NCBI RefSeq assembly: GCF_044377035.1
Contig: NZ_JBILJW010000001.1
Span: 1 to 64,000, forward strand
DNA length: 64,000 bases
Source of the DNA: Silanimonas sp044377035
Lineage (GTDB): Bacteria > Pseudomonadota > Gammaproteobacteria > Xanthomonadales > Xanthomonadaceae
Direction: 5' to 3'
Shown here: in pieces, positions 52,079-62,613 of the stretch
Layout: each line of letters opens with the position of its first letter
Position numbering within the stretch: position 1 is the first letter of the stretch
Program-made: the position numbers and the translations under genes
The notes under the pieces: model-generated
Databases searched by the model: none
What the model was told of the DNA's origin: nothing
What the model saw: only the letters and a program-made list of their open reading frames with translations

Positions 52079-53452
52079 GTGGCGCGACAGCGGCAACGAC
52101 TGGACCCTGATTTCGAGATCGCCATCGACGGCCTGACCCACGACGGCCGGGGCGTCGGTCGCCGCGACGGCAAGGCGGTGTTCGTGGCCGGCGCGCTGCC
52201 CGGCGAACGCGTTCGGGCGAAGCAGACGGCGAAGAACCGCCACTTCGACGAGGCCGCGGCCTTCGAGGTGCTCGAGGCCTCGGCCGATCGCGTGGCGCCG
52301 CGCTGCGCGCACTTCGGCACCTGCGGTGGCTGCGCCATGCAGCACCTCGACGAGGCCCGGCAAATCGAGGCCAAGGACCGCGTGCTCACCGAGAACATGG
52401 CGCGCATCGGCCACGTCGAGCCGCGCGAGTGGTTCACGCCCATCCGCGACGCCCAATGGGGCTACCGCCGCAAAGGGCGCCTCTCGGTGCGCTGGGTCGA
52501 GAAAAAGGCCAAGGCGCTGGTGGGCTTCCGCGAGCAGGACCCGCGCTTCGTCGCTGACCTCACCGAATGCCACACGGTGATTCCGGCCGTGGGCCAGCGC
52601 ATCCCAGCGCTGTCGGCGCTGGTCGAGTCGCTCGAGGGTCGTCGCACGATTCCGCAGATCGAGTTCATTGCCGGCGACGGCGCGCTGGACGGCGGTGCGC
52701 CGCGCGAGAGCGGCGTGCTGGCGCTGGTGTTCCGCCATCTGGAGCCGCTGTCGGCCGGCGACCTGGAAAAACTGACGGACTTCGCCAAGCGCGAGGCGGT
52801 CGCGGTGTTCCTCCAGCCGGGCGGCATCGATACGGTCGCGCCGCTGTGGCCCGAGCACCTCGACCTGCATTTCGATCTCAGCGCCGAGGATGTGGGCGCC
52901 GATGAGGGCGTGCGCCTGCAGTTCCGGCCGCTCGACTTCATCCAGGTCAACGCCGGCTTGAACCGGAAGATGATCGCGCGGGCCATCGAGCTGCTGCAGC
53001 TCAAGCCCGGAGAGCGCGTGCTCGACCTGTTCTGCGGCCTGGGCAATTTCACGCTGCCGATCGCGCGGCGCGGCTTCGACGTCGTCGGCGTCGAGGGCGA
53101 CGCCGGGCTGGTGGCGCGGGCACGGCAGAACGCCGAGGCGAACGGCCTGCCGAACGCGCGCTTCTTCGCTGCCGACCTCGCCAAGGACCTCTCGGGCGAG
53201 CCGTGGATGCGCGATGGCTTCGACAAGCTGCTGATCGACCCGCCGCGTGCCGGGGCCGCCGAAGTGCTGGCCCAGCTGCCGCTGAAGAACATTCCGCGCA
53301 TCGTCTACGTGAGCTGCCATCCGGGCTCGCTGGCGCGCGATGCCGGCTTCCTCGTCAACGAGCGCGGTTACACCCTCCTCGGCGCCGGCGTGATGGACAT
53401 GTTCCCGCACACCGCGCACGTCGAGTCGATCGCCGTGTTCGAGCGCCGCTGA
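52079..53452 (+). CDS. rlmD: 23S rRNA (uracil-1939) C5-methyltransferase
   Basis: A 457-residue iron-sulfur methyltransferase. It has an N-terminal TRAM domain (about 10-65), four cysteines for a 4Fe-4S cluster (Cys76, 82, 85 and 164) and the methyltransferase domain with LDLFCGLGNFTLPIA, catalytic IDPPRAG and the nucleophile Cys413 in YVSCHPGSL. The start is a GTG that yields the TRAM domain without extension. It overlaps the CYTH gene by 1 bp (TGATG). Confidence 0.95.
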   Translation: MARQRQRLDPDFEIAIDGLTHDGRGVGRRDGKAVFVAGALPGERVRAKQTAKNRHFDEAAAFEVLEASADRVAPRCAHFGTCGGCAMQHLDEARQIEAKDRVLTENMARIGHVEPREWFTPIRDAQWGYRRKGRLSVRWVEKKAKALVGFREQDPRFVADLTECHTVIPAVGQRIPALSALVESLEGRRTIPQIEFIAGDGALDGGAPRESGVLALVFRHLEPLSAGDLEKLTDFAKREAVAVFLQPGGIDTVAPLWPEHLDLHFDLSAEDVGADEGVRLQFRPLDFIQVNAGLNRKMIARAIELLQLKPGERVLDLFCGLGNFTLPIARRGFDVVGVEGDAGLVARARQNAEANGLPNARFFAADLAKDLSGEPWMRDGFDKLLIDPPRAGAAEVLAQLPLKNIPRIVYVSCHPGSLARDAGFLVNERGYTLLGAGVMDMFPHTAHVESIAVFERR

Positions 53453-53961
53453 TGGGCATCGAGATCGAACGCAAGTTCCTCGTGCTGGGCGACGCGTGGC
53501 GTTCCCAGGCCTCGCGCCACCAGCGCATGGCCCAGGGCTACCTCAACGACGCGGCATCCCTGCAGGCCGGCGCGCAGAAGGCGTCGGTGCGCGTGCGCAT
53601 CGCCGGCGAGCAGGCCGCGCTGAACCTGAAGTCGCGCGAGCTTGGGGCCTCGCGGCAGGAGTTCGAGTACGCCATCCCGCTGGCCGATGCGGAAGCCCTG
53701 CTGGCGCTCTGCGTCGGCGGCGCCATCGACAAGACCCGGCATTACGTCACCGTCGGCGCCCATCTGTGGGAAGTCGACGAGTTCCACGGCGACAACGCCG
53801 GGCTCGTCGTGGCCGAGATCGAACTGGGCGCGGTCGACGAGGCTTTCGAGAGACCGTCATGGGCGGGTTCGGAAGTCACCGAGCACGCCCGCTACTACAA
53901 CCTCGCGCTGTCGGCCCGGCCGTACGCGCAGTGGACCGACGAGGAGAAACACGCGTGCTGA
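53452..53961 (+). CDS. CYTH domain protein (inorganic triphosphatase-like)
   Basis: A 169-residue tunnel-fold enzyme. It begins with GIEIERKFLV, the ExExK signature (Glu4, Glu6, Lys8), and contains the basic and acidic residues of the tunnel walls (RVRIAG, LNLKSRE, WEVDEFHGDNAGLVVAEIELG). Such CYTH proteins hydrolyse triphosphate or act on thiamine triphosphate; the true substrate is unproved. No CHAD domain is fused. It overlaps rlmD by 1 bp and nagZ by 7 bp. Confidence 0.87.
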   Translation: MGIEIERKFLVLGDAWRSQASRHQRMAQGYLNDAASLQAGAQKASVRVRIAGEQAALNLKSRELGASRQEFEYAIPLADAEALLALCVGGAIDKTRHYVTVGAHLWEVDEFHGDNAGLVVAEIELGAVDEAFERPSWAGSEVTEHARYYNLALSARPYAQWTDEEKHAC

Positions 53962-54962
53962 TCTTCGGCATCGCTGGTACGGAACTCACCACGCAGGAGC
54001 GCGACTGGCTGCAGCATCCGCAAGCGGCCGGCGTGATCCTGTTCAAGCGCAACTTCGCCTCGCGCCAGCAGGTGGCCGAACTCGCCGCCGCCATCCGCGA
54101 GGCGGCACCGCGCCCGCAGCTGCTCTGCGTCGACCAGGAAGGCGGCCGCGTGCAGCGCTTCATCGAGGGCTTCACCAAGCTGCCGGCGCTGGCGCCGTTC
54201 GGCCCGCTGCATGATCGCGACCCCGGCGCCGCCCTGCGCCTCGCGCACGAGCACGCCTGGCTGATGGCCAGCGAGATCCGCGCCATCGGCCTCGACCTCA
54301 GCTTCGCGCCGGTGGTGGACCTCGGGCGCGGCAACCTCGCCATCGGCGACCGCGCCTTCCACGCCGATCCGCAGGTGGTCGCCGCGTTCACCCGCGCCTA
54401 CGTGCAGGGCATGCACGCCGCCGGCATGGCCGCGACGCTGAAACACTTCCCGGGCCATGGCTCGGTGCTGGAAGACACGCACTTCGATGAAGCCATCGAC
54501 CCGCGGCCGCTCGACGTGCTGGAGCGCGAGGACCTCGTGCCCTTCGTGGCCGGCATCGAAGCGGGCGCCGAAGCGGTGATGCTCGCCCACGTCACGTACC
54601 CGGCGATCGCGCCGGAACCGGCCGGCTACTCGCCGTTCTGGTTGAAGGACGTGCTGCGCGATCGCATGGGCTTCCGCGGCGTCGCGTTCTCCGACGACAT
54701 CGGCATGGCTGCGGCGGAATCGGCCGGCGGCATCAAGGCCCGCATCGACGCGCACCTCGACGCCGGTTGCGACGTGGTGCTGGTCTGCGCCCCGGCGCTG
54801 GTCGAAGACAGCCTGAAGGCCTGCGACGGCCGCGGACCGGCCAACACGGCCGCGCTCACCGGCCTGATGGGCCGCGGCGCGCTCGGCTGGCAGGGGCTGC
54901 TCGCCGATGCCCGCCGCCCCGCCATCCAGTCCGCGCTTGGCGCGCCCCCGTTCATCGCCTGA
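53955..54962 (+). CDS. nagZ: Beta-N-acetylhexosaminidase NagZ
   Basis: A 335-residue cytoplasmic GH3 enzyme that removes N-acetylglucosamine from anhydro-muropeptides during cell-wall recycling. The signature KHFPGHG (163-169) with DTH (His176) and the nucleophile aspartate in FSDDIGM (about 247) are present, and LLCVDQEGGRVQRF is diagnostic. The start is a GTG inside the CYTH 3' end, at the conserved N-terminus. Together with the amidase gene it supports a recycling pathway, which often controls beta-lactamase induction. Confidence 0.94.
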   Translation: MLIFGIAGTELTTQERDWLQHPQAAGVILFKRNFASRQQVAELAAAIREAAPRPQLLCVDQEGGRVQRFIEGFTKLPALAPFGPLHDRDPGAALRLAHEHAWLMASEIRAIGLDLSFAPVVDLGRGNLAIGDRAFHADPQVVAAFTRAYVQGMHAAGMAATLKHFPGHGSVLEDTHFDEAIDPRPLDVLEREDLVPFVAGIEAGAEAVMLAHVTYPAIAPEPAGYSPFWLKDVLRDRMGFRGVAFSDDIGMAAAESAGGIKARIDAHLDAGCDVVLVCAPALVEDSLKACDGRGPANTAALTGLMGRGALGWQGLLADARRPAIQSALGAPPFIA

Positions 54963-54971
54963 GACCTCCGA

Positions 54972-55529
54972 ATGACCCGCCCCCTGCTGGCCGACGCCCT
55001 GCGCGATTCGCGCGTGATCCATGACCGCGCGGCCATCGACGCCGCCATCGCCCGCGTCGCCGCCGAGCTCCGCACGGTGTATGCCGATGTCGCCGAGCCG
55101 CCGCTGTTCCTGACCGTGATGAACGGCGGGATGCTGTTCGCCACTGGCCTCGCGCTGGAAGCCGGCCTCGACTTCGAGTTCGACTACCTGCACGCCACGC
55201 GCTATCGCGGCAAGACCACGGGCGAGACGCTGGTGTGGCTGCACCGCCCGCAGACGGCGTTGAAGGGCCGTCGCGTGCTGGTCGTCGACGACATCCTCGA
55301 CGAGGGCAACACGCTCGTCGGCATCACCCAGTGGTGCCGCGACCAGGGCGCCGCCGAAGTGCGCGTGGCCGTGCTCTGCCGCAAGGTCCACGACCGCTGC
55401 GCGCCTGATGCGAAGGCCGAACACATCGGTCTCGAGGTGCCCGACTACTACGTCTACGGCTACGGCATGGATTTCCACGAGCAGGGCCGCAACCTGCCGG
55501 CCATCTACGCGTGGGAGCCGAAGGCATGA
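54972..55529 (+). CDS. hpt: Hypoxanthine-guanine phosphoribosyltransferase
   Basis: A 185-residue purine salvage enzyme that joins hypoxanthine or guanine to PRPP. The PRPP loop VLVVDDILDEGNTL lies at 102-115, and VMNGGMLFATGL is the PPi loop region; YYVYGYGMDF is a purine-binding segment. It lies 9 bp after nagZ and overlaps the thioinosine phosphorylase gene by 4 bp, making a compact salvage operon. Confidence 0.9.
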   Translation: MTRPLLADALRDSRVIHDRAAIDAAIARVAAELRTVYADVAEPPLFLTVMNGGMLFATGLALEAGLDFEFDYLHATRYRGKTTGETLVWLHRPQTALKGRRVLVVDDILDEGNTLVGITQWCRDQGAAEVRVAVLCRKVHDRCAPDAKAEHIGLEVPDYYVYGYGMDFHEQGRNLPAIYAWEPKA

Positions 55530-56272
55530 GCCGTGCGATCGACTTCGCCGTCATCGGCGGCACGGGCCTCTACAAGCTGGCGGAACTCGACGGCGTCGAG
55601 ACGCACACCGTCGACACGCCCTACGGCACGCCGTCGGCGCCGGTGCGCGTCGGCGGCTTCGGCCCTCATCGCATTGCCTTCATGGCCCGCCACGGCGAGG
55701 GCCATGCGATGCCGCCGCATCGCATCAATTACCGCGCCAACCTGTGGGCGCTGAAATCGATCGGCGCGACCCGCATCGTCGCGGTCAATTCGGTGGGCGG
55801 CATCACCGAAGCCTGGGGCCCCCGCGTCATCGGCGTGCCCGACCAGATCATCGACTACACGCACGGCCGCACGGTGAGCCTGTGGGACGGCGAGGGCGAG
55901 GCCCTGCACGTCGACTTCGGCGACCCGTACACGCCGGCGCTGCGCCGGGCTCTCGTGGAGGCCGCAAAGGCCGCCCGTGTGCCGGTGGTCGATGGCGGTT
56001 GCTACGGCGCCACGCAGGGCCCGCGCCTCGAAACCAAGGCGGAGATCGAACGCCTGCGCCGCGACGGCTGCGACCTCGTCGGGATGACCGGCATGCCGGA
56101 AGCCGCGCTCGCGCGTGAACTCGGGCTCGACTACGCCTGCCTCGCCATCGTCGCGAACTGGGCGGCCGGCCGCGCGCGGACCGATGAGGTAATCACCCTC
56201 GAGGACGTGCTGGCGAACATGGCCGCCGCCACGGAGCCGCTGCCCGGGCTGCTGCGGGCCTTGAAAGCCTGA
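55526..56272 (+). CDS. S-methyl-5'-thioinosine phosphorylase (MTAP family)
   Basis: A 248-residue phosphorylase that splits methylthio-nucleosides from polyamine synthesis or quorum-signal synthesis. It has the phosphate-site GGTGLY (11-16), ARHGEGH (55-60) and MTGMPEA. At the base site it reads VANWAAG with Asn211 where adenosine-type enzymes have Asp, so hypoxanthine-type substrates (methylthioinosine) are likely, as known in Pseudomonas aeruginosa, whose homologue also lies beside nagZ. The released hypoxanthine fits the hpt gene next door. The start overlaps the hpt stop (ATGA). Confidence 0.88.
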   Translation: MSRAIDFAVIGGTGLYKLAELDGVETHTVDTPYGTPSAPVRVGGFGPHRIAFMARHGEGHAMPPHRINYRANLWALKSIGATRIVAVNSVGGITEAWGPRVIGVPDQIIDYTHGRTVSLWDGEGEALHVDFGDPYTPALRRALVEAAKAARVPVVDGGCYGATQGPRLETKAEIERLRRDGCDLVGMTGMPEAALARELGLDYACLAIVANWAAGRARTDEVITLEDVLANMAAATEPLPGLLRALKA

Positions 56273-56297
56273 GCCTCGATCGCGGCCCCCGACGCGC

Positions 56298-57584
56298 ATG
56301 AGGCCACTCGACATCGCCATCGTCGGCTACGGCACCGCCGGCCAGGCGCTGGCGGTGCTGCTCTCGCGCGACGGTCATCGCTTGCAGGTGTTCGAACAGG
56401 CCGAGGCCCCGCGACCGGTCGGCGCGGGCTTCCTGCTGCAACCCACCGGGCTGGGTGCGCTCTGGCAAATGGGTTTGCTCGAGGCGGTGATGGCGCATGG
56501 CCGGCGCATCGATCGGCTTTTCGGCGACACGCCGCATGGCGGCGGCCATCGCGCCGTGATGGACATGCGTTACGCCGGGCTCGACGCCCGACTGTTCGGC
56601 TGGGGTCTGCAGCGCGGCGCGCTGTTCGAAGCCCTGCGTGCCGCGTGGCCGGACCACGACCGCATCACCACAGGCACGCGGATCGAGCGCGTCGACGACG
56701 ACGGTACGCTGGTCGATGCCCGTGGCCAGCGCCACGGCCCCTTCGATCTCGTCATCGCTGCGGACGGTGCGCATTCCGCACTGCGGCAGGCGACGGCGGG
56801 CGTGGCTTCGATGGACGCCGTGTACCCGTGGGGCGCGCTGTGGTGCCTGTGCGAGGACCGCGGTTGGGCGCATGCCCATGAGTTGCGGCAACGCTACCGC
56901 CAGGCCCGGAAGATGGTCGGCGTGTTGCCCGTGGGCACGCGGCCCGGCGACACGCAGCCGATGCTGAGCTTCTTCTGGAGCCTGCCGCGCGAGGCTTTCG
57001 AGGCGTGGGAGCGCGAGGGCCTCGACGCATGGAAGGCGGAACTCGTTGCGCTGTGGCCGGAAGCGGCCGAACTCGTGGCCGGCATTTCCGAGGCGGGAAC
57101 GCTCGCCCGCGCGACCTACCGCGACGTCGTGATGGATGGCCCCTGGCATCGCGGCCGCTTGGTGTTCTGCGGCGATTCCGCCCACGCGATGAGCCCGCAG
57201 CTGGGGCAGGGTGTGAACATGGCCCTGCTCGACGCGCTCGCGCTGCGCGATGCGCTGAGGACGATGCCCGATGGCGCCTCGCCGGAGGCGAAGGCCCTCG
57301 ATGCCGCGCTTCGCACCTTCGCCCGCGAGCGCCGCCGCCACGTGGGCATCTACCAGTTCTGGAGCCGCTGGCTGACGCCGGTGTTCCAAGGCGAGCGGGA
57401 CGCCATTGCCGCGCTTCGTGACGCGCTGTTCGTGCCGATGGGGCGCCTGCCCGGTGGACGCGGTCAGATGCTGCGTGTGCTCACCGGCACGCAGCGGGGT
57501 TGGCTCGGACGGCAGGCCTTGCCCGAGCGGCTGCTCGAGGCACTGTCCACGGCCGGCAGTGGGGACCCCGCCATCCCGCGCTGA
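56298..57584 (+). CDS. FAD-dependent monooxygenase (aromatic hydroxylase class)
   Basis: A 428-residue flavoprotein of the UbiH/PHBH group. The Rossmann start IAIVGYGTAGQ (about 6-16), the DG motif VIAADGAHSALR (about 153-164) and the second FAD motif FCGDSAHAMSPQLGQGVNMALLDA (about 288-311) are present. There is no signal peptide or membrane anchor. Substrate unknown; relatives hydroxylate aromatic rings or act in pigment and antibiotic pathways. It stands 25 bp after the phosphorylase and faces the diguanylate-type gene across convergent ends. Confidence 0.83.
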   Translation: MRPLDIAIVGYGTAGQALAVLLSRDGHRLQVFEQAEAPRPVGAGFLLQPTGLGALWQMGLLEAVMAHGRRIDRLFGDTPHGGGHRAVMDMRYAGLDARLFGWGLQRGALFEALRAAWPDHDRITTGTRIERVDDDGTLVDARGQRHGPFDLVIAADGAHSALRQATAGVASMDAVYPWGALWCLCEDRGWAHAHELRQRYRQARKMVGVLPVGTRPGDTQPMLSFFWSLPREAFEAWEREGLDAWKAELVALWPEAAELVAGISEAGTLARATYRDVVMDGPWHRGRLVFCGDSAHAMSPQLGQGVNMALLDALALRDALRTMPDGASPEAKALDAALRTFARERRRHVGIYQFWSRWLTPVFQGERDAIAALRDALFVPMGRLPGGRGQMLRVLTGTQRGWLGRQALPERLLEALSTAGSGDPAIPR

Positions 57585-57594
57585 GCTTCCGCGC

Positions 57595-58647
57595 TCAGCG
57601 GCGGTCGGTCTTCTCGGCGTGCAGCGCGTGCTCGGCGTCGCGCATCACGCGCTCGGCGTTGAGGCCCGCGCGGTCGATCAGTGCCGCGCCGATGCACAGC
57701 TCGATGCGCGGCATCGACTCGTTGGTGAGGTTGTCGGCGAGCACGGCATCGATGATGCGCTCGGCGGCGACGGCGGCCTGCAGCTCGGGGTTCGACAGGC
57801 GGTTCAGCAGCACGGCGAAATCATCGTCGCCGAGGCGCGCCACGATGTCATGGCCGCGGGTGCAGCGGCGAAGCACGTCGGCCACGCGCTGCAGCACGGT
57901 ATCGCCCACCGCGTGGCCATGCGCCTCGTTGATGCGATGGAAGCGGTCAAGGTCGATGAACAGCACGGCGCTGTTCTGGCTGGGCGACCAGTGGGCGGCG
58001 CTGGTGCTCAGCGCCGTCTGGAAGGGTTCCAGCTTGAGCAGGCCAGTGAGGACGTCGAGGTCGCCATGGCGACGCTCGCCGGCTTCGCGGTGGCTGGTCT
58101 GCGAGAAGGCGCTCGCGAGCAGGCGCTCCGGGTCTTCGGGGCGATCGGCGAGCAGCGTGCGCGCGACACTCGCGGCGATGATGCCCGCGCCGATGCGCAA
58201 CAGGTTCACCGCGGCGTCGGAGTAGCCGTGCGCCGTTCGCCAGCCGGCCATCAGCACGCCAGCCGGCGTGCCGGAGACATCGACGGGAACGGCGACGAGC
58301 GCCGCCGACTCGCTGCGCAGGCAGAGACCGCGATCGACGCGCGCGTCGGTCATCGTGTCGGGGGCCAGGGCCACGTTGCGGCTGAGCAGGGCCGAACCGC
58401 CGAGGCTGCCGGTCACGCCGCCGCGCGAGCCGACGAGGGTGGCGAAGCTGCCGACGGTGGCGACATGCACGAGTTCATCGCCCTCGCGCCGCTCGAAGGC
58501 CAAGCCGTCGGCGCCGCAGGCGTCCTTCAGCTCGGCCAGCAGGCGGGGCAATACATCGGCGGGGCGACCGCGGAGTTCGGCGAGGGCGGCCATCGCGCCG
58601 AGGGCGCGGGCCAGTCGATCAGCGTCGGACAGGGAGGCGTCGAACAT
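57595..58647 (-). CDS. GAF-GGDEF domain protein with degenerate GGDEF motif
   Basis: A 350-residue cytoplasmic protein. The N-terminal part (about 15-170) is GAF-like, and the C-terminal part (about 190-345) is a GGDEF fold with DVLTGLLKLEPF, FIDLDRFHRIN (Asp232, Asp234) and RLGDDDFAVLL. The signature reads GDDDF (273-277) in place of GGDEF, so diguanylate cyclase activity is doubtful. No inhibitory RxxD site is obvious. The start ATG follows GGTGG; an in-frame TTG upstream is the alternative. It follows the ABC exporter gene by 11 bp, so they are one transcript. Confidence 0.8.
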   Translation of the reverse strand: MFDASLSDADRLARALGAMAALAELRGRPADVLPRLLAELKDACGADGLAFERREGDELVHVATVGSFATLVGSRGGVTGSLGGSALLSRNVALAPDTMTDARVDRGLCLRSESAALVAVPVDVSGTPAGVLMAGWRTAHGYSDAAVNLLRIGAGIIAASVARTLLADRPEDPERLLASAFSQTSHREAGERRHGDLDVLTGLLKLEPFQTALSTSAAHWSPSQNSAVLFIDLDRFHRINEAHGHAVGDTVLQRVADVLRRCTRGHDIVARLGDDDFAVLLNRLSNPELQAAVAAERIIDAVLADNLTNESMPRIELCIGAALIDRAGLNAERVMRDAEHALHAEKTDRR

Positions 58648-58658
58648 CGGGGCCACCG

Positions 58659-60482
<1,824 letters not shown>

Positions 60483-60514
60483 GCCGCCATTGTCGCATTG
60501 CCCCGGGCGCGGGC

Positions 60515-61111
60515 TCAGCGTTCGCGGAAGACCTTCGACAGCCCACGGGTGGCGTCCCGCAGGCGCTCCTCGAAGGCCTCGACGGCGTCGGTCGGCAGGT
60601 CACAGGCGATCCGCAGGCCTTCGGCGTCGAACTGCTCGTCGCGCTTCACCGCCCCGAAAGCCGCCAGCGCCGCGTGGAGGACCTGGACGTGGCCGAATCC
60701 GACCTGCACGACCAGCGATTCCCAGTGGACGATGGCCTTCCGCGGCGCGGTGCGCAGGGCCTCGGCTGCGGCACCGCCGTAGGCGCGCACCAACCCGCCG
60801 GCGCCGAGCTTTATGCCGCCGAACCAGCGGGTGACCACGACGGCGACGCCATCGAGCCCTTGCCCGTCGATGGCAGCGAGGATGGGCTTGCCGGCGGTGC
60901 CGGACGGTTCGCCGTCATCGCTGAAGCGGTAGGCGGCGCCGATGCGATAGGCCCAGCAGTTGTGGGTGGCCTCGACCACCGACACGCGCTCGATGAAGGC
61001 GAGGGCGGCCTGCGGGGAATCGACTGGCTCGGCGCGAGCGAGGTGCCGGCTCTTCTTCACTTCGAGCATCGCTTCAGCCGGCCCGGCTAGGGTTTCGCGA
61101 GGCGCGCTCAC
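60515..61111 (-). CDS. YigZ/IMPACT family protein
   Basis: A 198-residue protein with the IMPACT (UPF0029) N-terminal domain: KKSRHLARAEPV, ATHNCWAYRIG and SDDGEPSGTAGKPIL, then VVVTRWFGGIKLGAGGLVRAYGGAA, all highly conserved. The C-terminal half is the YigZ domain. Its role is unclear; eukaryotic IMPACT regulates translation, but the bacterial function is unknown. The start is a GTG overlapping the stop of the proline-rich membrane protein gene (GTGA). Length fits E. coli YigZ (204). Confidence 0.88.
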   Translation of the reverse strand: MSAPRETLAGPAEAMLEVKKSRHLARAEPVDSPQAALAFIERVSVVEATHNCWAYRIGAAYRFSDDGEPSGTAGKPILAAIDGQGLDGVAVVVTRWFGGIKLGAGGLVRAYGGAAAEALRTAPRKAIVHWESLVVQVGFGHVQVLHAALAAFGAVKRDEQFDAEGLRIACDLPTDAVEAFEERLRDATRGLSKVFRER

Positions 61112-61998
61112 TCGTCGTCGCGGGAGAGGCCGTCGATGCCGGCCGCCTGGCCGAAGTCGATCAGGTCCTGGGGCAGCGGTTTGCGCGGATGGCGTTCGAT
61201 GAAGCCCTCGAGGCTCTGTCGCGCGCCCTCGGTGTCGCCGCGGTCGATGCGCGCGCGGATGCGCTGGATCCACGTCTGCGGACCCGCACTGCTGTCTTCC
61301 GCCACCACGGTGGCGGCCTCGACGCCGCCCACGCGCGAGCCGAACACGGTGATGCTTTCGAGGGCGGCGGGCTCCGAAGCGTCGGCGGACCAGGCGCCGG
61401 CGGGCGCGGGCTCGGGCGCCATGCGCATCGACGTTTGTTCGCGGGCGCGTTCGGCTTCGGCCGGCGGTGCAGGCGGTGCCGGAGGCGAAGCGGCAGGCGC
61501 GCTGGCAACGGCCGCCTGCGGAGCGGGCGCTTCCATCGGAGGCGGTGGCGGGGGAGGCGGCGGTGGCGGTGCGATCGTGCGCGCGGGAGTCGCCGCCACG
61601 CCGATCTCCACGCTGATGTGCTCCTCCGGTGCGGGTGGCAGCGGCGCGGCGGGCTGTACGTCGGGCTCGGCATTCGCCGCGCTCGGTGCCATGTCCTCGC
61701 GCAGTTCGGTGCCGACGAGGTCGAAGGACTCGGTGCCGAAACCGCCCATGCGCCACACGAGGCCGGCGGCGAAGACGCAACTCGCGGCCACGCCCAGGCC
61801 CCAGGCGATGCGCGGAGCGCGGCGTGGACGCGGCTGGGCCTCGTCCTTCTGCAAGGGCGTGGTGACGACGGCATCGCGGGCCATCGCGAGGATGCGCGCA
61901 TCGAGGGCCGACGGCGGTTCGCCAGCCGGCAGGGCGCGCAGCACGCGGGCGAGCTCGCGCTCGTCGGCGTCCAGCGGGTCGTGGCGGTCGGTGCTCAT
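61108..61998 (-). CDS. Membrane protein with polyproline linker, probable anti-sigma partner
   Basis: A 296-residue protein I do not recognise as a named family. The N-terminal cytoplasmic part (1-64) has LARVLRALPAGEPPSALDARILAMA, resembling anti-sigma N-domains; one membrane helix follows (about 66-85). The periplasmic part contains a run of 11 prolines and Pro/Ala-rich sequence, as in TonB-like spacers, then LESITVFGSRV, which resembles the start of TonB-dependent receptor plug domains, and a helical C-terminus. It overlaps the ECF sigma gene by 4 bp, the arrangement of a sigma/anti-sigma pair, and YigZ by 4 bp. Confidence 0.65.
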   Translation of the reverse strand: MSTDRHDPLDADERELARVLRALPAGEPPSALDARILAMARDAVVTTPLQKDEAQPRPRRAPRIAWGLGVAASCVFAAGLVWRMGGFGTESFDLVGTELREDMAPSAANAEPDVQPAAPLPPAPEEHISVEIGVAATPARTIAPPPPPPPPPPPMEAPAPQAAVASAPAASPPAPPAPPAEAERAREQTSMRMAPEPAPAGAWSADASEPAALESITVFGSRVGGVEAATVVAEDSSAGPQTWIQRIRARIDRGDTEGARQSLEGFIERHPRKPLPQDLIDFGQAAGIDGLSRDDE

Positions 61999-62588
61999 CG
62001 GTTCGATCCTGTCGCGGCTTGCGCCTCGGGGCCATCGCGCTGGCCGCCGAGGCGGGCTCTCAGTTTGTCCATCGCATAGCGCAGCCGCGACTTCACCGTT
62101 TCGCGGCCGGCGCCGGTGATCTCGCCGATCGCCTCCAGCGAGAGTTCCTGTTCAAGCCGCAGCACCACGACCTCGCGCTGGTCGGGCGGCAGTGATTCGA
62201 GCGCACGTTGCAGGCGGCGGCGCTCTTCGAAGACGGAGAGCGTGTGCTCGGGCGTTTCCGGATCTGCCTCGCGCTCCAAGCGCGCCATGTCGTCCTCGCT
62301 GGCCATCGGGCGGTGCGTCGCCGCGCGCCAGTGGTCCGTCAGCCGGTTCGTCGCGATCTGGTAAAGCCAGGTGCTGAACTTCGCCTCCGGCCGGTAGCGG
62401 TCGCGCGCGGTGACGACCTTCTGCCACACGTCCTGGAAGAGCTCCTCCGCCGTGGCCTGCACGCGCACCTGGCGGAGGATGAAACGGAACAGCGGGCCGC
62501 GGTGGCGCGCGTACAGCGGCTCGAAGGCCTCGGCCTCGCCGGCCGCATAGGCCAGCATCAAGGCTTCGTCGCTGCGCTCGGCATCCAT
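61995..62588 (-). CDS. ECF RNA polymerase sigma factor
   Basis: A 197-residue sigma-70 family factor with region 2 (LFRFILRQVRVQATAEELFQDVWQKV and TWLYQIATNRLTDHWR) and region 4 (LPPDQREVVVLRLEQELSLEAIGEITGAGRETVKSRLRYAMDKLRARL). It differs from the RpoE in this window and likely answers another envelope or nutrient signal. The start is the ATG of MDAERSDE, 25 bp after the vWA stop. The next gene, the proline-rich membrane protein, overlaps it by 4 bp and is the probable anti-sigma factor. Confidence 0.9.
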   Translation of the reverse strand: MDAERSDEALMLAYAAGEAEAFEPLYARHRGPLFRFILRQVRVQATAEELFQDVWQKVVTARDRYRPEAKFSTWLYQIATNRLTDHWRAATHRPMASEDDMARLEREADPETPEHTLSVFEERRRLQRALESLPPDQREVVVLRLEQELSLEAIGEITGAGRETVKSRLRYAMDKLRARLGGQRDGPEAQAATGSNR

Positions 62589-62613
62589 GCGCGGGAGGGT
62601 AGGCGAATTCGCG

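Noticed and set aside
61530..61580. Repeating GGC/GGT triplets as a simple-sequence repeat or phase-variable tract
   Set aside because: It encodes the 11-proline run in frame with mixed codons, so there is no homopolymer or identical repeat likely to slip.
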